Below, piece by piece: positions 50,998 through 61,053 of a stretch of 64,000 nucleotides of DNA. A program made the position numbers and the translations under genes. Source of the stretch: Janthinobacterium sp. BJB426 (GTDB lineage: Bacteria; Pseudomonadota; Gammaproteobacteria; Burkholderiales; Burkholderiaceae_D); NCBI RefSeq assembly GCF_002735705.1, contig NZ_PDZL01000019.1, positions 1 to 64,000 of the forward strand, written 5' to 3'. The notes below the pieces were generated by a model that saw only the letters and a list, made by a program, of their open reading frames with translations, ran no database searches and was not told the DNA's origin. Within the stretch, counting starts at the first letter, position 1; the number at the start of each line of letters is the position of its first letter.

Positions 50998-53664
50998 TCA
51001 GGACTCGCGCAGGCCGATATGCAGGTTGACGACGCCAGGCTCTTCCGACGGCGTGACTTCGCCGCCAAAGCTTTTCACCAGCCGCTGCATGCCCTTGTTG
51101 CGCGCCATCGCCTCGCCCACCAGCGCTTCCGTGCCGCGGCTGCGGAAGTAATCGACCAGCTTCTCGAACAGGATGTGGCCCAGCCCCTTGCCCTTCAGGG
51201 CCGAGCGCACGGCGATGGCGAAATCGGCGTGGATATTGTCCGGGTCGGCCACGGCGCGCACCACGCCCAGGGTTTCCGGCTTGCCGTCCGGCCCCGTGTG
51301 CGTGGCGATGAAAGCCATGGCGCGGTCGTAATCGATCTGCGTCAGGCGCGCCAGCTGCGACACGGGCAACTCGCGCATGGACGTGAAGAAGCGCAGGCGC
51401 ACGTCGTCCGGGTCCAGCGCGTGGAACAGGTCCATGTGCTGCGGCGCGTCCTCGGGGCGGATGGGGCGCAGCAGGATCGACTGGTCCATCCACGTCACCT
51501 GCTCTTCCAGCTCCTGCGGGTACGGGCGGATGGCCAGGCGGTCGCGCTGCTGGCCCGGCTGCAGGCGGATGCGCGCGTCGAGGGCGATCACGCCGTCTGC
51601 GTCGGCCACCAGCGGGTTGATGTCGAGTTCGGCCAGCTCGCCGATGTCGGCCACCAGTTCGGCCACCTGGATCAGGGTGTAGCAGATGGCGTCGATGTCG
51701 GCCGGCGGCTGGTTGCGGTAGCCGGCCAGCAGTTTCGACACGCGCGTGCGCGCCAGCATGTCGCGCGCCAGCACCATGTTCAGCGGCGGCAGGCCGATGG
51801 CGTGATCGGCCGTCACTTCCACGGCGATGCCGCCCTGCCCCACCAGGATGACGGGGCCGAAGGCGGCGTCCGTGGTGACGCCGACGATCAATTCATGCGA
51901 TTGCGGCCGGCGCGCCATCTGCTGCACGGTAAAACCGTCGATCAGCGCGTCGGGACGCATGCGGCGCACGCGCTTGAGCATGGCGGCGGCGGCCGTGCGC
52001 AGGATGTCGGGCGTATCGAGGTCGAGTGCCACGCCGCCCACGTCGGATTTGTGGGCGATGTCGGGCGAATGGATTTTCAGCGCCACCGGGTAGCCGATGT
52101 CCGCCGCCACGGCCAGCGCCTCTTCCACGTCGGCCGCCATGCGCGTGGTGGCGACGGGAATGCCGTAGGCGGCCAAAATCTCTTTCGAGCGACATTCGCC
52201 GAGCACCGTCTGGCCAGCGGCCAGCGCGGCGGCAACGATTTCGCGCACCCTGGCGCGGCGCGGCGTGGCCGACATGGGCAGCTGCGCCGGCACCTGCATC
52301 AGGGTTTCCTGGTTGCGCCGGTATTGCACGATCTGCATGAAGCCATGCACGGCCTTTTCCGGCGTGTCGTAGGTGGGAATCCCGGCCCGGTTGAAGACCT
52401 GGCGCGCGGGCGCCACGGTGGTCCCGCCCAAGAGGCACGACAGCACCGTGCGCGAGGTGGCCTTGATCAGCGGCGTGACGGCTTCGGCGATGTCGATCGA
52501 CGAGACCATGGCCGTGGGCGCGTGCAGCAGCAGCAAGGCGTCCGCCTGCGGCTCGTCGAGCAGCGGCTTGATGGCATCGGCATAGCGCTGCACGGCCGCG
52601 TCGCCGGGCAAGCCCACGGGGTTGTCGTGCGACCAGCCCCGTGGCAGCGCCTTTTCCAGCGCAATGACGGTATCGGGCGAGAGTTCGGCCAGTTTGCCGC
52701 CGCTGCTCACCAGCGCATCGGTGGCCATCACGCCCAGGCCGCCGCCGTTGCACAGGATCGCCAGGCGCTCGCCGCGCTGCGAACGGATATGCGTGAGGGT
52801 TTCCACGGCATCGAACAGCTCCTCGGCCGAATACACGCGCAGCATGCCGGCGCGGCGGATGGCCGCGTCGTACACGGCGTCGGAACCGGCCAGCGCGCCC
52901 GTATGCCAGGCCGCCATGGCCGCGCCTTCCGCTTCGCGCCCCGCTTTCAACACGATGACGGGTTTGCTGCGCGCGGCCGCCCGCGCCGCCGACATGAATT
53001 TGCGCGCCGCCTGGATGTCCTCCATGTACAGCAGGATGGCGGCCGTGTCGATGTCGCCGGCCAGGTAATCGAGCAAGTCGCCGAAATCGATATCGTAGCT
53101 GGCACCCAGCGAAATGAACTTGGAAAAGCCCACGCCATGCGCATTGGCCCAATCGAGCACGCCCGACACCAGCGCCCCCGATTGCGAGACGAAGGCGATC
53201 TTTCCGCTCGTCGCGCCGACATGGGCAAAGCTGGCGTTCAAGCCCAGTTTAGGCACCAGCAACCCCATGCTGTTGGGGCCGAGGATGCGCAGCAAATGCG
53301 GTTTTGCCGCCTTCAGCATGGCCAGGCGCAGCGACTGCTCGCGCACGGGGTCGAGGCCCGACGTCATGACGATGGCCGCGCGCGTGCCCAGCGCGCCCAG
53401 TTCGCGGATCATGGCCGCGATGGTGGCCGGCGGCGTGCAGATGATGGCCAGGTCCGGCGCCTTCGGCAAGTGCGCCAGCTTGCGGTAGCATTTCAGGCCC
53501 ATCAGCTCGTCGTACTTGGGATTGACGGGCCAAATCTCTCCCTGGTAACCGCCGCCCAGCAGGTTGTACAGGGCGATGGCGCCCAGCTTGCGTTCGCGCG
53601 CCGTGGCGCCGATCAGGGCCACCGAGGCCGGCTTGAACAGCTTGTCGAGATTACGGATACTCAT
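50998..53664 (-). CDS. pat: Protein lysine acetyltransferase Pat (acyl-CoA synthetase-like + GNAT)
   Basis: An 888-aa protein of the Pat/PatZ (YfiQ) type. Order: CoA-binding Rossmann domain (KLFKPASVALIGATARERKL), succinyl-CoA-ligase-like flavodoxin domain (AFVSQSGALVSGVLDWA, AAWHTGALAGSDAVYDA), ATP-grasp (AAYGIPVATTRMAADVEEAL, GYPVALKIHSPDIAHKSDVG), and C-terminal GNAT (about 715-880) with GKGLGHILFEKLVDYFRSRG as acetyl-CoA loop. E. coli PatZ is 886 aa. It regulates acetyl-CoA synthetase and other enzymes by lysine acetylation. Monocistronic. Confidence 0.93.
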   Translation of the reverse strand: MSIRNLDKLFKPASVALIGATARERKLGAIALYNLLGGGYQGEIWPVNPKYDELMGLKCYRKLAHLPKAPDLAIICTPPATIAAMIRELGALGTRAAIVMTSGLDPVREQSLRLAMLKAAKPHLLRILGPNSMGLLVPKLGLNASFAHVGATSGKIAFVSQSGALVSGVLDWANAHGVGFSKFISLGASYDIDFGDLLDYLAGDIDTAAILLYMEDIQAARKFMSAARAAARSKPVIVLKAGREAEGAAMAAWHTGALAGSDAVYDAAIRRAGMLRVYSAEELFDAVETLTHIRSQRGERLAILCNGGGLGVMATDALVSSGGKLAELSPDTVIALEKALPRGWSHDNPVGLPGDAAVQRYADAIKPLLDEPQADALLLLHAPTAMVSSIDIAEAVTPLIKATSRTVLSCLLGGTTVAPARQVFNRAGIPTYDTPEKAVHGFMQIVQYRRNQETLMQVPAQLPMSATPRRARVREIVAAALAAGQTVLGECRSKEILAAYGIPVATTRMAADVEEALAVAADIGYPVALKIHSPDIAHKSDVGGVALDLDTPDILRTAAAAMLKRVRRMRPDALIDGFTVQQMARRPQSHELIVGVTTDAAFGPVILVGQGGIAVEVTADHAIGLPPLNMVLARDMLARTRVSKLLAGYRNQPPADIDAICYTLIQVAELVADIGELAELDINPLVADADGVIALDARIRLQPGQQRDRLAIRPYPQELEEQVTWMDQSILLRPIRPEDAPQHMDLFHALDPDDVRLRFFTSMRELPVSQLARLTQIDYDRAMAFIATHTGPDGKPETLGVVRAVADPDNIHADFAIAVRSALKGKGLGHILFEKLVDYFRSRGTEALVGEAMARNKGMQRLVKSFGGEVTPSEEPGVVNLHIGLRES

Positions 53665-53765
53665 GTTCTGGCCTCATGGATTGCCGGAGCGGCTACGCGC
53701 CAGTGTAAAGGATGCATTGCCAAAAAAACTTGACCTTGTCACGCGTTTCGCAAAAAACAATGCGC

Positions 53766-54758
53766 CTACCAGCGCGAGCGGTGGCTTTCCGTCACCCCGG
53801 CCAGCTGCGCCACGATGCGCTTGGGCGACTCCGCGCTGGTGCGCACCCAGCCGCTGAAAGTGCCGATGGGCTGGATGTAGCGGCTGGCGGCGATCCACAG
53901 GTTTTTATCCTCGCGGCGCGCGCCTTCCGGCTTGAAGTGCAGGTCCAGCAAATCGTCGTCCGTCCACACATGCCACGGCGCCAGCGGGTTGTCGGGATTG
54001 AAGTCGAAATGCGCGCGGCCCAGCGGATACAGCTGGCCATCGAGCCACAGCGCGTTTTCATGCGCGCCGAAATAGCCGGCCTGCAGGTTGAAACCCAGGT
54101 CCAGGCTGTGCGCCGAGGCCCAGCGCCATTCCGTTTCGCGCGCCAGCAAGCCATTCGAATAATCGAAGCTGGCCACGCCATCGTCCAGGCTGTAGCCCAT
54201 GGCGCCGCAGCGCACAGTGCCCCACAAGGGCAAGCCGCCCGACTTTTGCGTCGCATGCACGCTGCCGCCCTCGCCCACGGGCCCCACGGCCAGCAAGGTG
54301 GGTGCCACGGGCGGGCCGAATTCCGCATCGATACCGAAATGGCCGCAATCGAGCAGCAAACGGTAGCGCTGCTGGGGCTGGGCTTCGATGCTGATTTTTT
54401 GCGAGAAAAACCGGAAATGGCTGCAGCCAGCAGCATGCGGCGCCACGGTAGCGCTCAAGCCCGGCACGCCATCCTGCGAAAAGCTGGCCACGATCTTGCC
54501 CTTGTGGCGGTCGAAGGCATACGCGAACGCCGTGCTGGTCCAGCCCAGGTCGACGATGGCCACGCCGCAAAACAGGGTGGGCGTGGACAGGGCCACGTAG
54601 TGCCAGCGCTTATGGTGAAACAGCCGCCAGAAGGCGCCGCGCGCGTGCGGTGGCGCCAGCGCGGCCCAGTCGAAGGCGTTCAATTGCCCCGTGTAGCGGC
54701 CAAAACGGGGCTGACCGTCGGCGTCGAGCAGCGCGGGCGGAGCCGGTGGCAGCATCAT
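53766..54758 (-). CDS. DUF2804 family protein
   Basis: A 330-aa protein with the DUF2804 pattern: FDWAALAPPHARGAFWRLFH, HKRWHYVALSTPTLFCGVAI, GFNLQAGYFGAHENALWLDG and LDLHFKPEGARREDKNLW. Predicted beta-rich and cytoplasmic. Function not established. The start overlaps the ycaQ stop by four bases, so it is translated with that DNA glycosylase; a link to crosslink repair is not known. Confidence 0.85.
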   Translation of the reverse strand: MMLPPAPPALLDADGQPRFGRYTGQLNAFDWAALAPPHARGAFWRLFHHKRWHYVALSTPTLFCGVAIVDLGWTSTAFAYAFDRHKGKIVASFSQDGVPGLSATVAPHAAGCSHFRFFSQKISIEAQPQQRYRLLLDCGHFGIDAEFGPPVAPTLLAVGPVGEGGSVHATQKSGGLPLWGTVRCGAMGYSLDDGVASFDYSNGLLARETEWRWASAHSLDLGFNLQAGYFGAHENALWLDGQLYPLGRAHFDFNPDNPLAPWHVWTDDDLLDLHFKPEGARREDKNLWIAASRYIQPIGTFSGWVRTSAESPKRIVAQLAGVTESHRSRW

Positions 54759-56032
54759 GCGGCCCGCCTTGCGGCAGCATCGCCGTCGTGCAGGGCCTCA
54801 GCCAGCTGCTGGCCAAATAGCGCCGGCTGCGCCTGCGCAATATCAATATCGGGACAGACATGCCAGAGCGCCAGCCGCTGCACGGCGCCTGCCACGTCCT
54901 GCACCAGGCGGGCACTGACGCGCACACCCACTTCCAGCACCAGCGACTTGATCTCGAAACGCCCCTGCGCGCGGTGCGCCTTGGCGTCCAGCCGCCCCAC
55001 GAGCGCGCCGCGCCGCAGGATCGGCAAGGTGAAATAACCATACCGGCGTTTTTCAGCGGGCGTGTAGCATTCGAGCCGGTAGTCAAAGCCGAACAATTCC
55101 AGCGCGCGGCGCCGGTCCCACACGACGGGATCGAACGGCGACAAAATCGTCGTCAGGGTGGGCGCCAGCTTGCCTGCGGCCGCGTCGCGCGCCAATTGCG
55201 CATGGTCCGCATGCACGTACACGGCGTCAATCCAGCCATCGACCGTGCAGCGCAGCAGCGCGCCCTCGTCCACCAGCGCCTGCAAGTCGTGCGCCAGGCT
55301 GACGCGCGACTGTTTCGTGCGAAAGTAGTCGCTGATCCAGCTGGCCCGCGCCAGCCCCAGCGCCTTCACGCTGGCCAGCAGCAGGCGCCGGCGCACCTGT
55401 TCTTCCGGCGGCAGCAAGCCGTCGTGCCAGCCTGGCAGCACCCTTTCGGCCAAGTCGTAATAGCGCTGGAACTGATGGCGCTTGGCGATCATCAGCACGC
55501 CCGAGGTAAACAGCACTTCGAGCGAGCGCTTTTCCGGCTTCCAGCTCCACCAGCCGCCCGCCTGGCCATCCGTGCGCTCGAAGTCGGCCGAGCGCACGGC
55601 GCCGTTGACGCGGATATGTTCCAGCACCGACGCGACGGCATCACCCTGCTCGGCCATCCATTTGACCGAGTATTTCCAGCCCATGGCGGCCGGGTCCAGC
55701 ATGCGGTGGCGGTACAAGCCATAGTCTTCGATCGGCACGAAGCACGCTTCATGCGCCCAGTACTCGAACAGCGCGCCCTCGGCCAGCAGCTGCTCCAGCC
55801 ACGGCTGCGGATAGTCGCCCAGGCGGCTCCACAGCACCAGGTACGGGCTGCGCGCCACCACGTGGATGGTGTCGATCTGCAGCACGCCCATCTGCCGCAC
55901 GGCGGCCAGCACGTCAGCCTTGACGGCCTTCTTGCGGCGCGCCTGCAGCAAGCCCTGCGCGGCCAGGTGCAAGGCGCGCGCGGCGGGCAGCGAGAGCGGC
56001 GGGAGTATCGGTGTGGCGGGTGGAATCGGCAA
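54755..56032 (-). CDS. YcaQ-type DNA interstrand-crosslink glycosylase (HTH_42)
   Basis: A 425-aa winged-helix protein. The QxD catalytic motif appears as LQIDTIHVVARSPYLVLWSR in the N-terminal part, followed by FEYWAHEACFVPIEDYGLYR and, in the C-terminal domain, LSPFDPVVWDRRRALELFGF and YFTLPILRRGALVGRLDAKA. These are hallmarks of YcaQ/AlkX, which unhooks alkyl and nitrogen-mustard crosslinks. Overlaps the DUF2804 gene. Confidence 0.9.
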   Translation of the reverse strand: MPIPPATPILPPLSLPAARALHLAAQGLLQARRKKAVKADVLAAVRQMGVLQIDTIHVVARSPYLVLWSRLGDYPQPWLEQLLAEGALFEYWAHEACFVPIEDYGLYRHRMLDPAAMGWKYSVKWMAEQGDAVASVLEHIRVNGAVRSADFERTDGQAGGWWSWKPEKRSLEVLFTSGVLMIAKRHQFQRYYDLAERVLPGWHDGLLPPEEQVRRRLLLASVKALGLARASWISDYFRTKQSRVSLAHDLQALVDEGALLRCTVDGWIDAVYVHADHAQLARDAAAGKLAPTLTTILSPFDPVVWDRRRALELFGFDYRLECYTPAEKRRYGYFTLPILRRGALVGRLDAKAHRAQGRFEIKSLVLEVGVRVSARLVQDVAGAVQRLALWHVCPDIDIAQAQPALFGQQLAEALHDGDAAARRAA

Positions 56033-56438
56033 GGTCAGTTCTTCCTCAAAAAAGGGGACGCGCAGTCGGCAGGCATTTCAGGAAGATACCGCATTCCCGT
56101 CGCGCGCCACGCATTTCTTCCTGAATTTTATTCATGCTATCACCCATTCTTATTCATCTTGCGCACCAGCATAGTGCAAAAAACCCGGACTACATGAACA
56201 GTTGACGACAAGTCCACGAGACCTCTTGACATGCCTCATGCGCTTCTATAACTTAAGAAAATTATTGCCATACGGCAATTAAAACTGCTCCCCCATCTTT
56301 GCCCGCCATGCCCCTCCTTGCCGCCCCTGGCCGCAAGGCGCTGCGGTGACGCTGCAGCATGCGCAACACCATTGACGGGGATGCGGAGACGGCCACTCTG
56401 ACCAATCTTGCATAATCAATAAAAACAAGGAAGATAGC
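56033..56438. other. Intergenic region before the di-heme lipoprotein gene (406 bp)
   Basis: No supported gene; the minus-strand frames here are low-complexity shadows. It holds a promoter-like TTGACA/TATAAC pair, a small dyad (56264-56279) and the AAGGA ribosome site of the next gene. Confidence 0.5.
56226..56252 (+). promoter_or_regulatory. Promoter upstream of di-heme lipoprotein gene
   Basis: A perfect TTGACA (56226-56231) and TATAAC (56247-56252) with a short 15-bp spacer. A dyad ATTGCC-N4-GGCAAT (56264-56279) lies at about +10 to +25 and could be an operator. Confidence 0.45.
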
Positions 56439-59400
56439 ATGCACACATCCCTGCTTCGGCCCCGGCGGCACCAAGCCGGCTGTATCCACTTTTCCATGCG
56501 ACGCTTGCCGCTGGCCCTGGCCCTGCTGCTGGCCGCATGCGGCGGTGGCGGTGGCGGCGGTGGCAGCGACAACCCGGCCACGCCCGCCATGGCGCAGCGC
56601 CTGCTGGCGCAAACGTCGGCGGAAACGACGCTGACGCCCGTCGCCGCCACGGCCAGTTCGGCGGAACGGGGCGATCTGTCAGCCAGCGCCGCGATCGACC
56701 GCAACGACAGCACGCGCTGGGGCAGCGGCTTTAGCGACAACGAATATCTGACCCTCGATTTCGGCACTTCGCAGCGCATCACCCGCGTGCATATCGCTTG
56801 GGAAAACGCGCACGCCAGCGCCTACCTGCTGCAGGTATCGGATGACAATACGCACTGGAGCACCATCCAGAACGTCAGCGACAGCAAGGGCGGCATCGAG
56901 GACATCACGGGGTTCGACGCGCAAGGCCGCTACCTGCGCATGCAGGGCGTCAAGCGCGCGGGCCAGTACGGTTACTCCATCTTTGAAATCCAGGCATTTT
57001 CGGGTACGCCCGTCCTGCCGCCTGTGACGCCGCCCGTCACCGAACCGCCTCCGGTCACCATCGATCCGGGCCAGCCCGGCGTGGATATCCGCCCCGTGGC
57101 CGCCACTTCCTCGCCCGTGGAAAACAACGGCATGTCGGCCGCCATGGCGATCGACGGCAAGACGGGCACGCGCTGGGCCAGCAAGTTCGAGGACGGCGCC
57201 TGGATCCAGTTCGACTTCGGCGCGAAGACGCCCGTCGGCTACATGAAACTGCTGTGGGAAAACGCATACGGCAAGCAGTACGCGCTGCAGGTGTCAGACG
57301 ACGGCCAGAAATGGTCGCAAATCCGCTACGTGAGCAATGGCCACGGCGGCACCGAGGAATTCTTCAATCTGGGCGTGAACGCCCGCTACACCCGCCTGCA
57401 GGGCGTGGCGCGCGCCACGCAGTATGGCTACTCGCTGCTGGAAGTAAGCTTCAAGACGCCGGGCAGCGACAACAGCCTGCCGTCGACTGCGACGTCGGCC
57501 TTGAAATTCCCCGCCAACGGCACCGGCTGGACACCGCTGCCGGCCGCCGCCCAGCCGCTGGAAAGCCTGCAATTCACCCTGGCCGACGGCACCCTGGTGA
57601 CGCGCTTCGGCGCGCGCGGCCTGGCGCGCCACGGCCGCGAACGGGGCGAGGAATGGAATGAAATCGGCTACGGCCCGAATGAAACGGTCGATCCCGTCAC
57701 GGGCCTGCCGCAAGACAAGGGGCCGGGCAACTACCTGACTTTCGTGCCGCAGTACTTCAAGAACCGCACCTGGGGTGTGGAAATCATCGACAACAGCCGT
57801 GTACGCGGCGTCACCAAGCCCACCTTGATCGTCAACCAGTACACCACCGTCGACTTCCTTTCCGGCGGCGTGGCCTTCTTCCGCGGCTTCGACCGCCCTG
57901 GCGTAACGGGCTACGGCTGGATGTCGCCCGGCGAACTGGTGGACCGCAATGTCCCCGTCTGCAAGCCGATGGCCTACCCGGCCAATGATCGCCTGACGAA
58001 CGCCAACGGCATCAACGGCGCCTGCACCCTGCTGATCAAGGAATACCCGGGCCATGGCGGCCTCGATGTGGGCGGCATGCCGAATGGCACGGACGTCAAG
58101 GCGCGCGCGCTGACGGCGGGCGACATCATCGAAGTGTCGCCATCGATGTTTTCCACCGCCGCCTCGATGGCATCGAAAGGCGACGACGGCGGCATCCGCT
58201 ACTACTCGTACGAATGGACGTATGTGGTGGGCGCAGGATTGCGGCCGTGGTATGGCGTGCAGCCGCGCCTCAATTCCGTGCCGCTGCCGGAAGAAACGCT
58301 GTCGGGCGGCCTCGGTTCCGTGTCATATAACTACTCGGACAACGCCCTGTTCATGTTCCAGCAGCCGCACAACAATATCGGCATGCAGAACATGCAGCGC
58401 TTCGTCGAAGGCCGCCGCCTGGTGCACACGAACTTTGCCACCGGCGAGCATAACGAAGGCGGCAACGACCGCTACGCGCCCGCCGTCGGCCTGCAGGGAC
58501 AGCGCTACGGGCAGTCGGCGTGCATCGCCTGCCACGTCAACAATGGCCGCAGCCCCGCGCCGATGGCCCTGAACCAGCGCCTCGACACGATGGCCGTGCG
58601 CGTCGCCAGCATCAATGCGGCGGGCCAGCAGGTGCCGCACCCGCAATACGGCACGGCGATCCAGATGAATGCCGTCTCGCCGTCCGGCGTGCCGCAAAAC
58701 TGGGGCAACAGCGTCAGCGTGGGCGGCTTTACGGTACGCAAGACGACCCTGGCCGATGGCACGCAGGTCGAACTGCGCAAACCAACCTTGGCCTTCGAAG
58801 GCCCCGTGCCGCAAGTGGTCTCGCTGCGCGCGGCGCCGCCGATGATCGGCACGGGCTTGCTGGAAGCCGTGCCGGAAGCCGATATCCTGGCGCGCGCCCG
58901 CAGCACGCCGGATGCCGACGGCGTCAAGGGCGTGCCCAACTATGTGTATGAACCAGAGACGGGCGCCGTGCGCCTGGGCCGCTTCGGCTGGAAGGCATCG
59001 AAAGCCACCTTGCGCCACCAGGCCGCCGACGCGCTGCTGCTGGACATGGCCGTCACTTCTCCCGTCTACCGCAACCGCGCCTGCATGGCCGGACCGGTGG
59101 CTTGCGCGGCGGGCGGCGCCCAGCCCGGCATCTCGGAAGCGGACCTGCAGTCGATCACGCAATACCTGGCCCTGGTGGCCGTGCCGGCGCAGCGCAGCAT
59201 CGCCAGCGGTTTCCCGAAAGGCGTGGCACCGATCGAGGAACTCAAGGTCGACCCGCAGCAGGTTGCCGCCGGCTCGAAGCTGTTCCAGGGCATGCGCTGC
59301 GCTGCCTGCCACACGGTGGAAATGAAGACGGGCGCGGGCCACCTGTTTGCAGAGTTACGCAACCAGACCATCCGTCCCTACACCGACCTGCTGCTGCACG

Positions 59401-59666
59401 ACATGGGCCCCGAACTGGCCGACACCTTCACGGAAGGCCAGGCGCAAGGCAGCATGTGGCGCACGGCGCCCCTGTGGGGTATCGGCTACACGGAAAAAGT
59501 CATGGGCAATGGCGGCAAGGCTGGCTACCTGCACGACGGCCGCGCGCGCAGCCTGACGGAAGCGATCCTGTGGCATGGCGGCGAAGGGACTAAAGCGCGC
59601 CAGCGTTTCGAGAACCTGTCGAAGACGGACCGCGATGCGCTGCTGGCTTTCCTGAAGTCGCTATAA
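56439..59666 (+). CDS. Discoidin-domain / di-heme oxidoreductase lipoprotein
   Basis: A 1075-aa exported lipoprotein: basic N-terminus, hydrophobic RRLPLALALLLAAC with lipobox Cys34, then a Gly run. Two F5/8-type C (discoidin, CBM32-like) domains follow (about 62-190 and 212-335), each with ASSxE...DxxxxTRW...FG and ENAxxxxYxLQVSDD. Residues about 350-1075 form a DUF1111-type di-heme oxidase with haem motifs CIACH (695-699) and CAACH (954-958). AAGGA precedes ATG 56439. It probably faces the periplasm or outer surface, binding a glycan while the haem part does redox chemistry. Substrate unknown. Confidence 0.88.
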   Translation: MHTSLLRPRRHQAGCIHFSMRRLPLALALLLAACGGGGGGGGSDNPATPAMAQRLLAQTSAETTLTPVAATASSAERGDLSASAAIDRNDSTRWGSGFSDNEYLTLDFGTSQRITRVHIAWENAHASAYLLQVSDDNTHWSTIQNVSDSKGGIEDITGFDAQGRYLRMQGVKRAGQYGYSIFEIQAFSGTPVLPPVTPPVTEPPPVTIDPGQPGVDIRPVAATSSPVENNGMSAAMAIDGKTGTRWASKFEDGAWIQFDFGAKTPVGYMKLLWENAYGKQYALQVSDDGQKWSQIRYVSNGHGGTEEFFNLGVNARYTRLQGVARATQYGYSLLEVSFKTPGSDNSLPSTATSALKFPANGTGWTPLPAAAQPLESLQFTLADGTLVTRFGARGLARHGRERGEEWNEIGYGPNETVDPVTGLPQDKGPGNYLTFVPQYFKNRTWGVEIIDNSRVRGVTKPTLIVNQYTTVDFLSGGVAFFRGFDRPGVTGYGWMSPGELVDRNVPVCKPMAYPANDRLTNANGINGACTLLIKEYPGHGGLDVGGMPNGTDVKARALTAGDIIEVSPSMFSTAASMASKGDDGGIRYYSYEWTYVVGAGLRPWYGVQPRLNSVPLPEETLSGGLGSVSYNYSDNALFMFQQPHNNIGMQNMQRFVEGRRLVHTNFATGEHNEGGNDRYAPAVGLQGQRYGQSACIACHVNNGRSPAPMALNQRLDTMAVRVASINAAGQQVPHPQYGTAIQMNAVSPSGVPQNWGNSVSVGGFTVRKTTLADGTQVELRKPTLAFEGPVPQVVSLRAAPPMIGTGLLEAVPEADILARARSTPDADGVKGVPNYVYEPETGAVRLGRFGWKASKATLRHQAADALLLDMAVTSPVYRNRACMAGPVACAAGGAQPGISEADLQSITQYLALVAVPAQRSIASGFPKGVAPIEELKVDPQQVAAGSKLFQGMRCAACHTVEMKTGAGHLFAELRNQTIRPYTDLLLHDMGPELADTFTEGQAQGSMWRTAPLWGIGYTEKVMGNGGKAGYLHDGRARSLTEAILWHGGEGTKARQRFENLSKTDRDALLAFLKSL

Positions 59667-59693
59667 GCGTTTGAAGGGCGGCTGGTGCTGCTG

Positions 59694-61040
59694 TCATGGA
59701 AACATGACCGTCACCGCCAGCCCCCGGTTTTGCACGCCGGCGCCGAGGATGATGTCGGCGCCATGCCGCTCGGCGATGCGGCGCACGATGGACAGGCCCA
59801 GGCCGCTGCCAGGCAGCTGCCCGCCGCCCAGGCGCACAAAACGCTCGAACGCGCGCGCGTGCAGTTCCTCGGCGATGCCCGGACCGGAATCGGCCACGCG
59901 CAGGTAGCTGCGCCCCGCTTCCACGCCGCAACTGATCACGACACAGCCTGGCGCCGGCGTATAGCGCAGCGCATTGTCGACCAGGTTACGCAGCAGCATC
60001 TGCAGGCTGTCCGCATGCAGCGCGCACGGCGCCGGCGCCATGATCACGCTCAGCGACAGCTGATACTGCCGGCTCGATTGCTGCCACTGCGCAGCCTGCC
60101 CAGCCAGCAGGTCGGCCAGGTCCCCCGCGCACAAGTCCGCCGCCGCGCCCGATTGCGGATCGAGCTGCGCCAGCGCCAGCAACTGGTTGACGAGGCGCGT
60201 GGCGCGCTCCACGCTGGCGCCCAGGGCGGCAATGAATTCCTCGTGTTCAGCCTCGCTGCGGGCCCGCTGCAGCACTTGCAGATTGGTCTTGATGGCGGCC
60301 AGCGGCGTGCGCAGCTCGTGCGCCGCATCGGCCGTGAAGCGCTGCTCATTGTCGCGGCTTTGCCGCACCCTGCCGAACAGGCGGTTTATTTCCAGCAGCA
60401 GCGGATGCAGCTCGGTGGGCGCGCCAGCCAGCCTGACGTCGGCCAGTTCATCGGGCGTGCGCGCCGACACTTCCCCGGCGGACGCCTGCAGCACGCGAAA
60501 CACGCGGTGGATGCTCCACCAGATGGCGATGGTGGCCAGCGCCACCAGCAGCAGGCCGAACAGCGCGATGCGGTAAAAGAAGCCGCGGCTGATGTCGTCG
60601 CGGTGGCTGGTCGGCTCGGCCACCAGCAGTTGCAGGGTACGCTGCGGGTCCCACAGCGAAAACAATCGCCAGCGCTGGCCGCCGATGCTGGTCCACGACA
60701 GGCCGTCCGGCGCGCTGCGCGACAGGGCGATGTCGGTCGCCGCGTCATTGCGGTACAGCACGCGCTGCTGCGCGTCGCGCACCTTGAACAGCAAATACTG
60801 GTGGGGATTCGGGTGGCCGCGCAGCGGCAGGTCGATGGGCCCCGTCAAGCCGTGTTGGCGCGCATCCTTTTCCACCAGCGACAGCAGCAAATGGCCCGTC
60901 TCGATCAGCGACTGGTCGAACAATTCCTGGCTTTCACGGCGCGCTTCCACGTACACGATGGCGGCGCTGCCCACCCACAGGGCCAGGGTCAGTCCCAGCA
61001 GCACGGCCAGCAAGGTGCGCCGCAGCGACCAGGTTTTCAC
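59694..61040 (-). CDS. QseC-like sensor histidine kinase
   Basis: A 448-aa membrane kinase from GTG 61040, the length of QseC. It has an N-terminal helix (LLAVLLGLTLALWVGSAAIV), a periplasmic sensor (about 40-165), a second helix (IALFGLLLVALATIAIWW), HAMP, HisKA with FTADAAHELRTPLAAIKTNL, and HATPase with LVDNALRYTP, DSGPGI and GSGLGLSIVRRIAERHGADI. A frame extension to 61115 has no ribosome site. Its likely regulator is the QseB-like gene at the window end, separated from it by a divergent receptor gene. Confidence 0.88.
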   Translation of the reverse strand: MKTWSLRRTLLAVLLGLTLALWVGSAAIVYVEARRESQELFDQSLIETGHLLLSLVEKDARQHGLTGPIDLPLRGHPNPHQYLLFKVRDAQQRVLYRNDAATDIALSRSAPDGLSWTSIGGQRWRLFSLWDPQRTLQLLVAEPTSHRDDISRGFFYRIALFGLLLVALATIAIWWSIHRVFRVLQASAGEVSARTPDELADVRLAGAPTELHPLLLEINRLFGRVRQSRDNEQRFTADAAHELRTPLAAIKTNLQVLQRARSEAEHEEFIAALGASVERATRLVNQLLALAQLDPQSGAAADLCAGDLADLLAGQAAQWQQSSRQYQLSLSVIMAPAPCALHADSLQMLLRNLVDNALRYTPAPGCVVISCGVEAGRSYLRVADSGPGIAEELHARAFERFVRLGGGQLPGSGLGLSIVRRIAERHGADIILGAGVQNRGLAVTVMFP

Positions 61041-61053
61041 GCCGCCGCCAGCC

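Noticed and set aside
50824-53733. 969-aa plus-strand open frame opposite pat
   Set aside because: His/Arg/Gly/Gln-rich translation with no domain, lying antisense to a clear Pat gene; a GC-rich shadow frame.
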